DNA from: Tetragonia tetragonoides | Lineage: Eukaryota > Streptophyta > Magnoliopsida > Caryophyllales > Aizoaceae | Direction of reading: 5' to 3' | DNA: 64,000 nt | Assembly: GCA_038025085.1 (NCBI GenBank) | Contig: CM076140.1 | Location: 27,374,501 to 27,438,500 of the forward strand | Shown: positions 1 to 12,668 of the stretch, one piece after another | Layout: every line of letters begins with the position of its first letter | Position numbering within the stretch: the stretch's first letter is position 1 | The notes under the pieces: model-generated | The model's input: the letters and a program-made list of their open reading frames with translations, nothing else | The model's database searches: none | Told to the model about the DNA's origin: nothing | Position numbers and translations under genes: made by a program

Positions 1-164
1 AAGAGATTTGAGTTCTTTTGTGTTGTATATTAAGAGAGTATCCAAATACTTTGTTTGCATTCATTTGAGTGTGAAACTACACCTTGGATGTTTACAAGTA
101 CAAACAAGCTTTACCTCAACCTTTTGAATGCATTTACGCGTTTTAAAAGCTCATACGAGTAGGG

Positions 165-244
165 TGAAAGAGATTTGAATTCTTTTGTGTTGTATATTAA
201 GAGAAAGCATCCAAATCTCGTTTTAACAGCTCATACGAGTAGGG
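165..244 (+). repeat. Truncated 80-bp monomer, copy A
   Basis: The distance between successive TGA landmarks falls to 80 bp instead of 169. The junction CCAAATCTCG (211-220) joins the GCATCCAAAT part of one monomer directly to the CTCGTTTTAAC part of the next, removing 89 bp. The same junction recurs at 9996 and 21825 at the superunit offsets, so the deletion predates the superunit amplification. It is a good phase marker. Confidence 0.93.
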
Positions 245-248
245 TGAT

Positions 249-329
249 CGAGATTTAGTTCTTTTGTGTTGTATATTAAGAGAAAGCATCCAAATACTTT
301 GTTTGCATTCATTTGAGTGTGAAACTACA
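249..329 (+). other. Deletion breakpoint interval in copy A
   Basis: Left of this interval copy A follows 9786-10033, including GATCGAG at 245-251. Right of it copy A follows 13013 onward, first shown by CTACATCTAGG (T at 330) where the left partner has CTACACCTAGG. The roughly 80 bp between are identical in both partners, so the crossover cannot be placed more finely. The event removes 2890 bp relative to copy B, or 2957 bp relative to copy C. Confidence 0.85.
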
Positions 330-1283
330 TCTAGGATGTTTACAAGTACAAACAAGCTTCAACTCAAGCTTTTGAATGCATTTACTCGTTGTAACTGCTC
401 ATACGAGTACGGTGATAGAGATTTAGTTCTTTTGTGTTGTATATTAAGAGAAAGCACCCAAATGTTTTGTTTGCATTCATTTGAGTATGAAATTACACCA
501 AGAATGTTTTAAAGTTCAAACAAGCTTTAACTCAAACTTTTGAATGCATTTACGCGTTTTAAAAGCTCATACGAGTAGGGTGAAAGAGATTTGAGTTCTT
601 TTGTGTTGTATATTAATAGAAAGCTTCCAAATATTTTGTTTGAATTCATTTGAGTGTGAAACCACACCTAGGATGTTTACAAGTACAAACAAGCTTCAAC
701 GCAAGCTTTTGAATGCATTTACGCGTTTTAAAAGCTCATACGAGTAGGGTGAAAGAGATTTGAGTTCTTTTGTGTTGTATATTAAGAGAAAGCATCCAAA
801 TACTTTGTTTGCATTCAATTGAGTGTGAAACTACACCTATGATGTTTACATGTACAAACAAGCTTCAACTCAAGCTTTTGAATGCATTTACGCATTTTAA
901 CAGCTCTTACGACTAGGGTGAAAGAGATTTGAGTTCTTTTGTGTTGTATATTAAGAGAAAGCATCCAAATACTTTGTTTGCATTCATTTGAGTGTGAAAC
1001 TACACCTAGGATGTTTACAAGTATAAAAAAGCTTCAACCCAAGCTTTTGAATGCATTTACGCGTTTTAACAGCTCTTATGATTATGGTGATAGAGACTGA
1101 GTTCTTTTGTGTTGTCTATTAAGAGAAAGCATCCAAATACTTTTTTTGGATTCACTTGAGTGTGAAACTACACCTAGGATGTTTACAAGTACAAACAAGC
1201 TTCAACTCAAGCTTTTGAATGCATTTACGCGTTTTAAAAGCTCATACGAGAAGGGTGAAAGAGATTTGAGTTCTTTTGTGTTG

Positions 1284-2129
1284 TATATTAAGAGAAAGCA
1301 TCCAAATACTTTGTTTGCATTCATTTTGAGTATGAAACTACACCAAGAATGTTTCAAATTGCAAACAAGCTTCAACTCAAGCTTTTGAATGCATTTACGT
1401 GTTTTAAAAGCTCATACGAGTAGGGTGAAAGAGATTTAAATTCTTTTGTGTTGTATATTAAGAGAAAGCATCCAATTACTTTGTTTGCATTCATTTGAGT
1501 GTGAAAACTACATCTAGGATGTTGACAAGTACAAACAAGCTTCAACTCAAGCTTTTGAATGCATTTACTCGTTGTAACAGCTCATACGAGTAGGGTGATA
1601 GAGATTTAGTTCTTTTGTGTTGTATATTAAGAGAAACCACCCAAATGTTTTGTTTGCATTCATTTGAGTATGAAACCACACCTAGGATGTTTACAAGTAC
1701 AAACAAGCTTCAACTCAAGCTTTTGAATGCATTTACGCGTATTAAAAGCTCATACGAGTAGGGTGAAAGAGATTTATGTTGTTTTGTGTTGAATATTAAG
1801 AGAAAGCATCCAAATACTTTGTTTGGATTTATATGAGTGTGAAACTACACCTTGGATGTTTACAAGTACAACCTAGCTTCAACTCAAGCTTTTGAATGCA
1901 TTTACGCGTTTTAAAAGCTCATACGAGTAGGGTGAAAGAGATTTGAGTTCTTTTGTGTTGTATATTAAGAGAAAGCATCCAAATACTTTGTTTGGATTAA
2001 TTTGAGGGTGAAACAACACCTAGGATGTTTACAAGTACAAACAAGCTTCAACTCAAGCTTTTGAATGCATTTACGCGTATTAAAAGCTCATACGAGTAGG
2101 GTGAAAGAGATTTATGTTGTTTTGTGTTG
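1284..2129 (+). repeat. 846-bp block (5 monomers) in copy A, absent from B
   Basis: This block lies between two copies of TTTTGTGTTG (1274-1283 and 2120-2129), 846 bp apart. Copy B has one TTTTGTGTTG at this site (13949-13958) with the right flank AATATTAAG. The block includes monomers with unusual bases such as GGATTTATATGAG near 1826 and ACAACCTAGC near 1868. Confidence 0.88.
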
Positions 2130-2220
2130 AATATTAAGAGAAAGCATCCAAATACTTTGTTTGGATTCACTTGACTGAGAAGCTACACCTAGGAAGTTTA
2201 CAAGTACAAACAAGCTTCAA

Positions 2221-2235
2221 CTCAAGAGAAAGCAC
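2221..2235 (+). other. CTCAAGAGAAAG junction, 81 bp lost, copy A
   Basis: After the first HindIII site and CAACTCAAG the sequence jumps to AGAAAGCACCC, skipping the ACGCG box, the GTAGGG box and the TTGTATATT stretch. The TGA landmarks at 2102 and 2359 are 257 bp apart, 81 short of two monomers. AAG is shared at the joint. Confidence 0.9.
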
Positions 2236-5200
2236 CCAAATGTTTAGTTTGCATTCATTTGAGTATGAAACTACACAAAGAATGTTTTAAAGTTCAAACA
2301 AGCTTCAACTCAAACTTTTGAATGCATTTACGCGTTTTAAAAGCTCATACGAGTAGGGTGAAAGAGATTTGAGTTCTTTTGTGTTGTATATTAAGAGAAA
2401 GCATACAAATACTTTGTTTGGATTCATTTGAGTGTGAAATTACACCGGGGATGTTTACAAGTACAAACAAGCTTCAACTCAAGCTTTTAATTGCATTAAC
2501 GCGTTTTAAAAGCTCATACGAGTAGGGTGAAAGAGATTTGAAGTCTTTTGTGTTGTATATTAAGAGAAAGCACCCAAATGTTTTGTTTGCATTCATTTGA
2601 GTATGAAACTACACCAAGAATGTTTAAAACTTCAAACAAGCTTCAACTCAAGGTTTTGAATGCATTTACGCGTTTTAAAAGCTCTTCCGAGTAGGGTGAA
2701 AGAGATTTGAATCCTTTTGTGTTGTATATTAAGAGAAAGCATCCAAATCCTTTGTTTGCATTCATTTGAGTGTGAAAACTACATCTAGGATGTTTACAAG
2801 TACAAGCAAGCTTCAACTCAAGCTTTTGAATGCATTTACGCATTTTAAAAGCTCATACGAGTAGGGTGAAAGAGATTTGAGTTCTTTTGTAGTTTATATT
2901 AAGAGAAAGCATACAAATACTTTGTTTGCATTCATTTGAGTGTGAAACTACACCTATCATATTTACAAGTACAAACAAGCTTCAACTCAAGCTTTTGAAT
3001 GCATTTACGCGTTTTAACAGCTCTTACGACTAGGGTGATAGAGATTGAATTTTTTTGTGTTGTATATTAAGAGAAAGCATCCAAATACTTTCTTTGGATT
3101 CACTTGAGTGTGAAACTACACCTAGGAAGTTTACAAGTACAAACAAGCTTCAACTCAAGCTTTTGAATGCATTTACGCGTTTTAAAAGCTCATACGAGAA
3201 GGGTGAAAGAGATTTGAGTTCTTTTGTGTTGTATATTAAGAGAAAGCATCCAAATACTTTGTTTGCATTCATTTGAGTGTGAAACTACACCTAGGATGTT
3301 TACAAGTACAAACAAGCTTCAACTCAAGCTTTTGAATGCATTTACGCATTTTAACAGCTCTTACGACTAGGGTGATAGAGATTGAATTCTTTTGTGTTGT
3401 ATATTAAGAGAAAGCACCAAATGTTTTGTTTGCATTCATTTGAGTATGAAACTACACCAAGAATGTTTCAAATTGCAAACAACCTTCAACTCAAGCTTTT
3501 GAATGCATTTACGCGTTTTAAAAGCTCTTCCGAGTAGGGTGAAAGAGATTTGAATTCTTTTGTGTTGTATATTAAGAGAAAGCATCCAAATCCTTTGTTT
3601 GCATTCATTTGAGTGTGAAAACTACATCTAGGATGTTTACAAGTACAAGCAAGCTTCAACTCAAGCTTTTGAATGCATTTACGCATTTTAAAAGCTCATA
3701 CGAGTAGGGTGAAAGAGATTTGAATTCTTTTGTGTTGTATATTAAGAGAAAGCATCCAAATACTTTTTTGCATTCAATTGAGTGTGAAACTACACCTATG
3801 ATGTTTACAAGTACAAACAAGCTTCAACTCAAGCTTTTGAATGCATTTACGCATTTTAACAGCTCTTACGACTAGGGTGAAAGAGATTTAAGTTCTTTTG
3901 TGTTGTATATTAAGAGAAAGCATCCAAATACTTTTTTTGCATTCATTTGAGTGTGAAACTACACCTAGGATGTTTACAAGTACAAACAAGCTTCAACTCA
4001 AGCTTTTGAAAGCATTTACGCGTTTTAACAGCTCTTACGACTAGGGTGATAGAGATTGAATTCTTTTGTGTTGTATATTAAGAGAAAGCACCAAATGTTT
4101 TGTTTGCATTCATTTGAGTATGAAACTACACCAAGAATGTTTCAAATTGCAAACAAGCTTCAACTCAAGCTTTTGAATGCATTTACGCGTTTTAAAAGCT
4201 CTTCCGAGTAGGGTGAAAGATATTTGAATTCTTTTGTGTTGTATATTAAGAGAAAGCATCCAAATCCTTTGTTTGCATTCATTTGAGTGCGAAAACTACA
4301 TCTAGGATGTTTACAAGTACAAACAAGCTTCAACTCAAGCTTTTGAATGCATTTACGCGTTTTAAAAGCTCTTATGATTATGGTGATAAAGACTGAGTTC
4401 TTTTGTGTTGTATATTAAGAGAAAGCATCCAAATACTTTGTTTGGATTCACTTGAGTGTGAAACTACACCTGGGATGTTTACAAGTACAAACAAGCTTCA
4501 ACTCAAGCATTTGAATGCATTTACGCGTTTTAAAAGCTCATACGAGTAGGGTGAAAGAGATTTGAATTCTTTTGTGTTGTATATTAAGAGAAAGCATCCA
4601 AATACTTTTTTGCATTCAATTGAGTGTGAAACAACACCTATGATGTTTACAAGTACAAACAAGCTTCAACTCAAGCTTTTGAATGCATTTACGCATTTTA
4701 ACAGCTCTTACGACTAGGGTGAAAGAGATTTGAGTTCTTTTGTGTTGTATATTAAGAGAAAGCATCCAAATACTTTGTTTGCATTCATTTGAGTGTGAAA
4801 CTACACCTAGGATGTTTACAAGTATAAAAAAGCTTCAACCCAAGCTTTTGAATGCATTTACGCGTTTTAACAGCTCTTATGATTATGGTGATAGAGACTG
4901 AGTTCTTTTGTGTTGTCTATTAAGAGAAAGCATCCAAATACTTTGTTTGGATTCACTTCAGTGTGAAACTACACCTGGGATGTTTACAAGTACAAACAAG
5001 CTTCAACTCAAGCATTTGAATGCATTTACGCGTTTTAAAAGCTCATACGAGTAGGGTGAAAGAGATTTGAATTCTTTTGTGTTGTATATTAAGAGAAAGC
5101 ACCCAAATGTTTAGTTTGCATTCATTTGAGTATGAAACTACACAAAGAATGTTTTAAAGTTCAAACAAGCTTCAACTCAAACTTTTGAATGCATTTATGC

Positions 5201-8200
5201 GTTTTAAAAGCTCATACGAGTAGGGTGAAAGAGATTTGAGTTCTTTTGTGTTGTATATTAAGAGAAAGCATACAAATACTTTGTTTGGATTCATTTGAGT
5301 GTGAAATTACACCTGGGATGTTTACAAGTACAAACAAGCTTCAACTCAAGCTTTTAATTGCATTTACGCGTTTTAAAAGCTCATACGAGTAGGGTGAAAG
5401 AGATTTGAAGTCTTTTGTGTTGTATATTAAGAGAAATCACCCAAATGTTTTGTTTGCATTCATTTGAGTATGAAACTACACCAAGAATGTTTAAAACTTC
5501 AAACAAGCTTCAACTCAAGGTTTTGAATGCATTTACGCGTTTTAAAAGCTCATACGAGTAGGGTGAAAGAGATTTGAGTTCTTTTGTAGTTTATATTAAG
5601 AGAAAGCATACAAATACTTTGTTTGCATTCATTTGAGTGTGAAACTACACCTATCATATTTACCAGTACAAACAAGCTTCAACTCAAGCTTTTGAATGCA
5701 TTTACGCGTTTTAACAGCTCTTACGACTAGGGTGATAGAGATTGAATTCTTTTGTGTTGTATATTAAGAGAAAGCACCAAATGTTTTGTTTGCATTCATT
5801 TGAGTATGAAACTACACCAAGAAAGTTTCAAATTGCAAACAAGCTTCAACTCAAGCTTTTGAATGCATTTACGCGTTTTAAAAGCTCTTCCGAGTAGGGT
5901 GAAAGAGATTTGAATTCTTTTGTGTTGTATATTAAGAGAAAGCATCCAAATCCTTTGTTTGCATTCATTTGAGTGTGAAAACTACATCTAGGATGTTTAC
6001 AAGTACAAACAAGCTTCAACTCAAGCTTTTGAATGCAATTACGCGTTTTAAAAGCTCATACGAGTAGGGTGAAAGAGATTTGAATTCTTTTGTGTTGTAT
6101 ATTAAGAGAAAGCATCCAAATACTTTCTTTGGATTCACTTGAGTGTGAAACTACACCTAGGAAGTTTACAAGTACAAACAAGCTTCAATTCAAGCTTTTG
6201 TGTGCATTTACGCGTTTTAAAAGCTCATACGAGTAGGGTGAAAGAGATTTGAGTTCTTTTGTGTTGTATATTAAGAGAAAGCATCCAAATACTTTGTTTG
6301 CATTCAATTGAGTGTGAAACTACACCTAGGATGTTTACAAGTACAAACAAGCTTCAACTCAAGCTTTTGAATGCATTTACGCGTTTTAACAGCTCTTACG
6401 ACTAGGGTGATAGAGATTGAATTCTTTTGTGTTGTATATTAAGAGAAAGCACCAAATGTTTTGTTTGCATTCATTTGAGTATGAAACTACACCAAGAATG
6501 TTTCAAATTGCAAACAAGCTTCAACTCAAGCTTTTGAATCCATTTACGCGTTTTAAAAGCTCTTCCGAGTAGGGTGAAAGAGATTTGAAGTCTTTTGTGT
6601 TGTATATTAAGAGAAAGCATCCAAATACTTTTTGTTTGCATTCATATGAGTGTGAAAACTACATCTAGGATGTTTAGAAGTACAAACAAGCTTCAATTCA
6701 AGCTTTTAAATGCATTTACTCGTTTTAACAGCTCATACGAGTAGGGTGATAGAGATTTAGTTCTTTTGTGTTGTATATTAAGAGAAAGCACCCAAATGTT
6801 TTGTTTGCATTCATTTGAGTATGAAACCACACCTAGGATGTTTACAAGTACAAACAAGCTTCAACGCAAGCTTTTGAATGCATTTACGCTTTTTAAAAGC
6901 TCATACTAGTAGGGTGAAAGAGATTTGAGTTCTTTTGTGTTGTATATTAAGAGAAAGCATCCAAATACTTTGTTTGCATTCAATTGAGTGTGAAACTACA
7001 CCTATGATGTTTACAAGTACAAACAAGCTTCAACTCAAGCTTTTGAATGCATTTACGCATTTTAACAGCTCTTACGACTAGGGTGAAAGAGATTTGAGTT
7101 CTTTTGTGTTGTGTATTAAGAGAAAGCATCCAAATACTTTGTTTGCATTCATTTGAGTGTGAAACTACACCTAGGATGTTTACAAGTATAAAAAAGCTTC
7201 AACCCAAGCTTTTGAATGCATTTACGCGTTTTAAAAGCTCATACGAATAGGGTGAAAGAGATTTGAATTCTTTTGTGTTGTATATTAAGTGAAAGCAACC
7301 AAATACTTTGTTTGCATTCATATGAGTGTGAAAACTACATCTAGGATGTTTTCAAGTACAAACAAGCTTCAACTCAAGCTTTTGAATGCATTTACTCGTT
7401 TTAACAGCTCTTACGACAAGGGTGATAGAGATTGAGTTCTTTTGTGTTGTATATTAAGAGAAAGCACCGAAATGTTTTGCTTACATTCATTTAAGTATGA
7501 AACCACACCTAGGATGTTTACAAGTACAAACAAGCTTCGACTCAAGCTTTTGAATACATTTACGCGTTTTAAAAGCTCATACGAGTAGGGTGAAAGAGAT
7601 TTTGAGTTCTTTTGTGTTGTATATTAAGAGAAAGCATCCAAATACTTTGTTTGCATTCATTTGAGTGTGAAACTACAACTGGGATGTTTACAAGTACAAA
7701 CAAGCTTCAACTCAAGCTTTTGAATGCATTTACGCGTTTTAACAGCTCTTACGACTAGGGTGATAGAGATTGAATTCTTTTGTGTTGTATATTAAGAGAA
7801 AGCACCAAATGTTTTGTTTGCATTCATTTGAGTATGAAATAACCCCAAGAATGTTTTAAAGTGCAAACAAGCTTCAACTCAAGCTTTTGAATACATTTAC
7901 GCATTTTAAAAGCTCATACGAGTAGGGTGAAAGAGATTTGAGTTCTTTTGTATTGTGTATTAAGAGAAAGCATCCAAATACTTTGTTTGGATTCATTTGA
8001 GTGTGAAAGTACACCTAGGATGTCTGCAAGTACAAACAAGCTTCAACTCAAGCTTTTGAATGCATTTACGCGTTTTAAAAGCTCATACCAGTAGGGTGAA
8101 AGAGATTTGAATTCTTTTGTGTTGTATATTAAGAGAAAGCATCCAAATACTTTGTTTGCATTCATTTGAGTGTGAAACTACACCTTGGAAGTTTACAAGT

Positions 8201-8375
8201 ACAAACAAGCTTCAACTCAAGCTTTTGTATGCATTTACGCGTTTTAAAAGCTCATACGAGTAGGGTGAAAGAGATTTGAGTTCTTTTGTGTTGTATATTA
8301 AGAGAAAGCATCCAAATACTTTGTTTGCATTCAATTGAGTGTGAAACTACACCTAGGATGTTTACAAGTACAAAC

Positions 8376-8542
8376 AAGCTTCAACTCAAGCTTTTGAATG
8401 CATTTACGCGTTTTAACAGCTCTTACGACTAGGGTGATAGAGATTGAATTCTTTTGTGTTGTATATTAAGAGAAAGCACCAAATGTTTTGTTTGCATTCA
8501 TTTGAGTATGAAACTACACCAAGAATGTTTCAAATTGCAAAC
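8376..8542 (+). repeat. Reference class 2 monomer (167 bp)
   Basis: This is a second monomer type, 167 bp from HindIII site to HindIII site. It shares the HindIII and ATGCAT core with class 1. It then differs together at several places: AACAGCTCTTACGACTAGGG, GATAGAGATTGAATTC, GCACCAAATGTTTTG, GAGTATGAAAC, and CCAAGAATGTTTCAAATTGC before the next HindIII site. The two missing bases lie at GATTGAA (class 1 GATTTGA) and CACCAAA (class 2 variants also occur as CACCCAAA). In copy A the CACCAAATG form starts near 3415, 4089, 5775, 6450, 7803 and 8477, giving spacings of about 4, 10, 4, 8 and 4 monomers. Mixed monomers with a class 2 left half and class 1 right half are common. Confidence 0.88.
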
Positions 8543-9949
8543 AAGCTTCAACTCAAGCTTTTGAATGCATTTACTCGTTTTAACAGCTCTTACGACTAGG
8601 TTGATAGAGATTGAGTTCTTTTGTGTTGTATATTAAGAGAAAGCACCCAAATGTTTTATTTGCATTCATTTGAGTATGAAACCACACCTAAGATGTTTAC
8701 AACTACAAACAAGCTTCAACTCAAACTTTTGAATGCATTTACACGTTTTAACAGCTCTTACGACTATGGTGATAGTGACTTAGTTCTTTTGTGTTGTATA
8801 TTAAGAGAAAGCATCCAAATACTTTGTTTGCATTCATTTGAGTGTGCAACTACACCTGGGATGTTTACAAGTACAAAGAAGCTTCAACTCAAGCTTTTGA
8901 ATGCATTTACGCGTTTTAAAAGCTCATACGAGTAGGGTGAAAGAGATTTGAGTTCTTTTGTGTTGTATATTAAGAGAAAGCATCCAAATACTTTTTTTGC
9001 ATTCATTTGAGTGTGAAACTACACCTAGGATATTTACAAGTACAAACAAGCTTAAACTCAAGCTTTTGAATGCATTTACTCGTTTAAAAAGCTCATACGA
9101 GTAGGGTGAAAGAGATTTGAGTTCTTTTGTGTTGTATATTAACAGAAAGCATTCAAATACTTTGTTTGGATTCATTTGAGTGTGAAACTATACCTAAGAT
9201 GTTTACAAGTACAAACAAGCTTCAACTCAAGCTTTTGAATGCATTTACGCGTTTTAACAGCTGTTACGACTAGGGTGATAGAGATTTAGTTCTTTTGTGT
9301 TGTATATTAAGAGAAAGCACCCAAATGTTTTGTTTGCATTCATTTGAGTATGAATCTACACCAAGAATGTTTTAAAGTGCAAACAAGCTTCAACTCAAAT
9401 TTTTGAATGCATTTACGCGTTTTAAAAGCCCATACGAGTAGGGTGAAAGAGATTTTGAGTTCTTTTGTGTTGTATATTAATAGAAATCATCCAAATACTT
9501 TGTTTGCATTCATTTGAGTGTGAAACTACACCTAGGATGTTTACAAGTACAAACAACCTTCAACTTAAACTTTTGAATTCATTTACGCGTTTTAAAAGCT
9601 CATACGAGTAGGGTGAAAGAGATTTGAGTTCTTTTGTGTTGTATATTTAGAGAAAGCATCCAAATACTTTGTTTGCATTCATTTGAGTGTGAAACTACAC
9701 CTAGGATGTTTACAAGTACAAACAAGCTTCAACTCAAGCTTTTGAATGCAGTTACGCGTTTTAAAAGCTCATACGAGTAGGGTGAAAGAGATTTGAGTTC
9801 TTTTGTGTTGTATATTAAGAGAGTATCCAAATACTTTGTTTGCATTCATTTGAGTGTGAAACTACACCTTGGATGTTTACAAGTACAAACAAGCTTTACC
9901 TCAACCTTTTGAATGCATTTACGCGTTTTAAAAGCTCATACGAGTAGGG

Positions 9950-10029
9950 TGAAAGAGATTTGAATTCTTTTGTGTTGTATATTAAGAGAAAGCATCCAAA
10001 TCTCGTTTTAACAGCTCATACGAGTAGGG
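9950..10029 (+). repeat. Truncated 80-bp monomer, copy B
   Basis: Second occurrence of the CCAAATCTCG junction (9996-10005), exactly 9785 after the copy A one, with the same flanks including the GATCGAG variant that follows. Confidence 0.93.
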
Positions 10030-10790
10030 TGATCGAGATTTAGTTCTTTTGTGTTGTATATTAAGAGAAAGCATCCAAATACTTTGTTTGCATTCATTTG
10101 AGTGTGAAACTACACCTAGGATGTTTACAAGTACAAAAAAGCTTCAACTCAAGCTTTTGAATGCATTTACGCGTTTTAAAAGCTCATACGAGTAGGGTGA
10201 AAGGGATTTGAGTTCTTTTGTGTTGTATATTAAGAGAAAGCAACCAAATACTTTGTTTGCATTCATATGAGTGTGAAAACTACATCTAGGATGTTTACAA
10301 GTACAAACAAGCTTCAACTCAAGCTTTTGAATGCATTTACGCGTTTTAACAGCTCTTACGACTAGGGTGATAGAGATTGAATTCTTTTGTGTTGTGTATT
10401 AAGAGAAAGCACCAAATGTTTTGTTTGCATTCATTTGAGTATGAAACTACACCAAGAATGTTTCAAATTGCAAACAAGCTTCAACTCAAGCTTTTGAATG
10501 CATTTACGCGTTTTAAAAGCTCTTACGAGTAGGGTGAAAGAGATTTGAATTCTTTTGTGTTGTATATTTAGAGAAAGCATCCAAATACTTTGTTTGCATT
10601 CATTTGAGTGTGAAAACTATATCTAGGACGTTTACAACTACAAACAAGCTTCAACTCAAGCTTTTGAATGCATTTACGCGTTTTAAAAGCTCATACGAGT
10701 AGCGTGATAGAGATTGAGTTCTTTTGTGTTGTACATTAAGAGAAAGCACCCAAATGTTTTGTTTGCATTCATTTGAGTATGAAACTACAC

Positions 10791-12668
10791 CAAGAATGTT
10801 TTAAAGTTCAAACAAGATTAAACTCAAACTTTTGAATGCATTTACGCGTTTTAAAAGCTCATACGAATAGGGTGAAAGAGATTTGAGTTCTTTTGTGTTG
10901 TATATTAATAGAAAGCATCCAAATACTTTGTTTGCATTCATTTGAGTGTGAAACTACACCTAGGATGTTTACAAGTACAAACAAGCTTCAACTCAAGCTT
11001 TTGAATGCATTTACTCGTTTTAACAGCTCATACGAGTAGGGTGATAGAGATTTAGTTCTTTTGTGTTGTATATTAAGAGAAAGCATCCAAATACTTTGTT
11101 TGCATTCATTTGAGTGTGAAACTACATCTAGGATGTTTACAAGTACAAACAAGCTTCAACTCAAGCTTTTGAATGCATTTACTCGTTGTAACTGCTCATA
11201 CGAGTACGGTGATAGAGATTTAGTTCTTTTGTGTTGTATATTAAGAGAAAGCACCCAAATGTTTTGTTTGCATTCATTTGAGTATGAAATTACACCAAGA
11301 ATGTTTTAAAGTTCAAACAAGCTTTAACTCAAAGTTTTGAATGCATTTACGCGTTTTAAAAGCTCATACGAGTAGGGTGAAAGAGATTTGAGTTCTTTTG
11401 TGTTGTATATTAATAGAAAGCATCCAAATATTTTGTTTGAATTCATTTGAGTGTGAAACCACACCTAGGATGTTTACAAGTACAAACAAGCTTCAACGCA
11501 AGCTTTTGAATGCATTTACGCGTTTTAAAAGCTCATACGAGTAGGGTGAAAGAGATTTGAGTTCTTTTGTGTTGTATATTAAGAGAAAGCATCTAAATAC
11601 TTTGTTTGCATTCAATTGAGTGTGAAACTACACCTATGATGTTTACATGTACAAACAAGCTTCAACTCAAGCTTTTGAATGCATTTACGCATTTTAACAG
11701 CTCTTACGACTAGGGTGAAAGAGATTTGAGTTCTTTTGTGTTGTATATTAAGAGAAAGCATCCAAATACTTTGTTTGCATTCATTTGAGTGTGAAACTAC
11801 ACCTAGGATGTTTACAAGTATAAAAAAGCTTCAACCCAAGCTTTTGAATGCATTTACGCGTTTTAACAGCTCTTATGATTATGGTGATAGAGACTGAGTT
11901 CTTTTGTGTTGTCTATTAAGAGAAAGCATCCAAATACTTTGTTTGGATTCACTTGAGTGTGAAACTACACCTAGGATGTTTACAAGTACAAACAAGCTTC
12001 AACTCAAGCTTTTGAATGCATTTACGCGTTTTAAAAGCTCATACGAGAAGGGTGAAAGAGATTTGAGTTCTTTTGTGTTGTATATTAAGAGAAAGCATCC
12101 AAATACTTTGTTTGCATTCATTTTGAGTATGAAACTACACCAAGAATGTTTCAAATTGCAAACAAGCTTCAACTCAAGCTTTTGAATGCATTTACGTGTT
12201 TTAAAAGCTCATACGAGTAGGGTGAAAGAGATTTAAATTCTTTTGTGTTGTATATTAAGAGAAAGCATCCAATTACTTTGTTTGCATTCATTTGAGTGTG
12301 AAAACTACATCTAGGATGTTGACAAGTACAAACAAGCTTCAACTCAAGCTTTTGAATGCATTTACTCGTTGTAACAGCTCATACGAGTAGGGTGATAGAG
12401 ATTTAGTTCTTTTGTGTTGTATATTAAGAGAAACCACCCAAATGTTTTGTTTGCATTCATTTGAGTATGAAACCACACCTAGGATGTTTACAAGTACAAA
12501 CAAGCTTCAACTCAAGCTTTTGAATGCATTTACGCGTATTAAAAGCTCATACGAGTAGGGTGAAAGAGATTTATGTTGTTTTGTGTTGAATATTAAGAGA
12601 AAGCATCCAAATACTTTGTTTGGATTCACTTGAGTGAGAAACTACACCTAGGAAGTTTACAAGTACAC
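10791..12668 (+). repeat. First of two tandem related blocks in copy B
   Basis: Sequence from CAAGAATGTT at 10791 recurs from 12669 (period 1878). Both blocks contain the same run of monomers, for example 11061 and 12939, and 11904 and 13782. They differ at fixed positions: AAAGCATCC against AAAGCTTCC (11419 and 13299), CAAAGTTTTG against CAAACTTTTG (about 11330 and 13209), and CTTTGTTTGG against CTTTTTTTGG (about 11940 and 13817). The same differences separate the two blocks of copy C. Confidence 0.88.

Larger units (their letters stand above)
1..9785 (+). repeat. Superunit copy A (shortened, 9785 bp)
   Basis: Window position 1 corresponds to 9786 in copy B. Bases 1 to about 248 match copy B at an offset of 9785. 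From about 330 the match moves to an offset of 12675 (A 1107 equals B 13782), and after the 846-bp block (A 1284-2129) to 11829 (A 3055 equals B 14884). Against copy C the offset is constant at 24571 from about 264 onward. Copy A is therefore a full unit lacking one 2957-bp stretch near its left end. Its diagnostic variants at 611 (GAAAGCTTCC) and about 1140 (a run of seven T) match the second of the two related blocks in copies B and C, not the first. Confidence 0.92.

Noticed and set aside
264..512. Open frame of 82 codons beginning MCCILRES, with relatives at 1107, 3055, 8621, 11061 and many later sites
   Set aside because: It spans monomer borders, reappears wherever the same subtypes adjoin, and ends at the TAG of GAGTAGGG unless that is changed to GAAGGG or TATGG. 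The frame rotates because 169 leaves a remainder of 1 on division by 3. No family resemblance is seen.
2643..2843. Minus-strand open frame of 66 codons (MRKCIQKLELKL), repeated at 3486, 14472, 15315, 27214 and 28057
   Set aside because: It is the reverse reading of the same monomers, overlapping the plus-strand frames. Its recurrence follows the superunit offsets, not gene-like selection.
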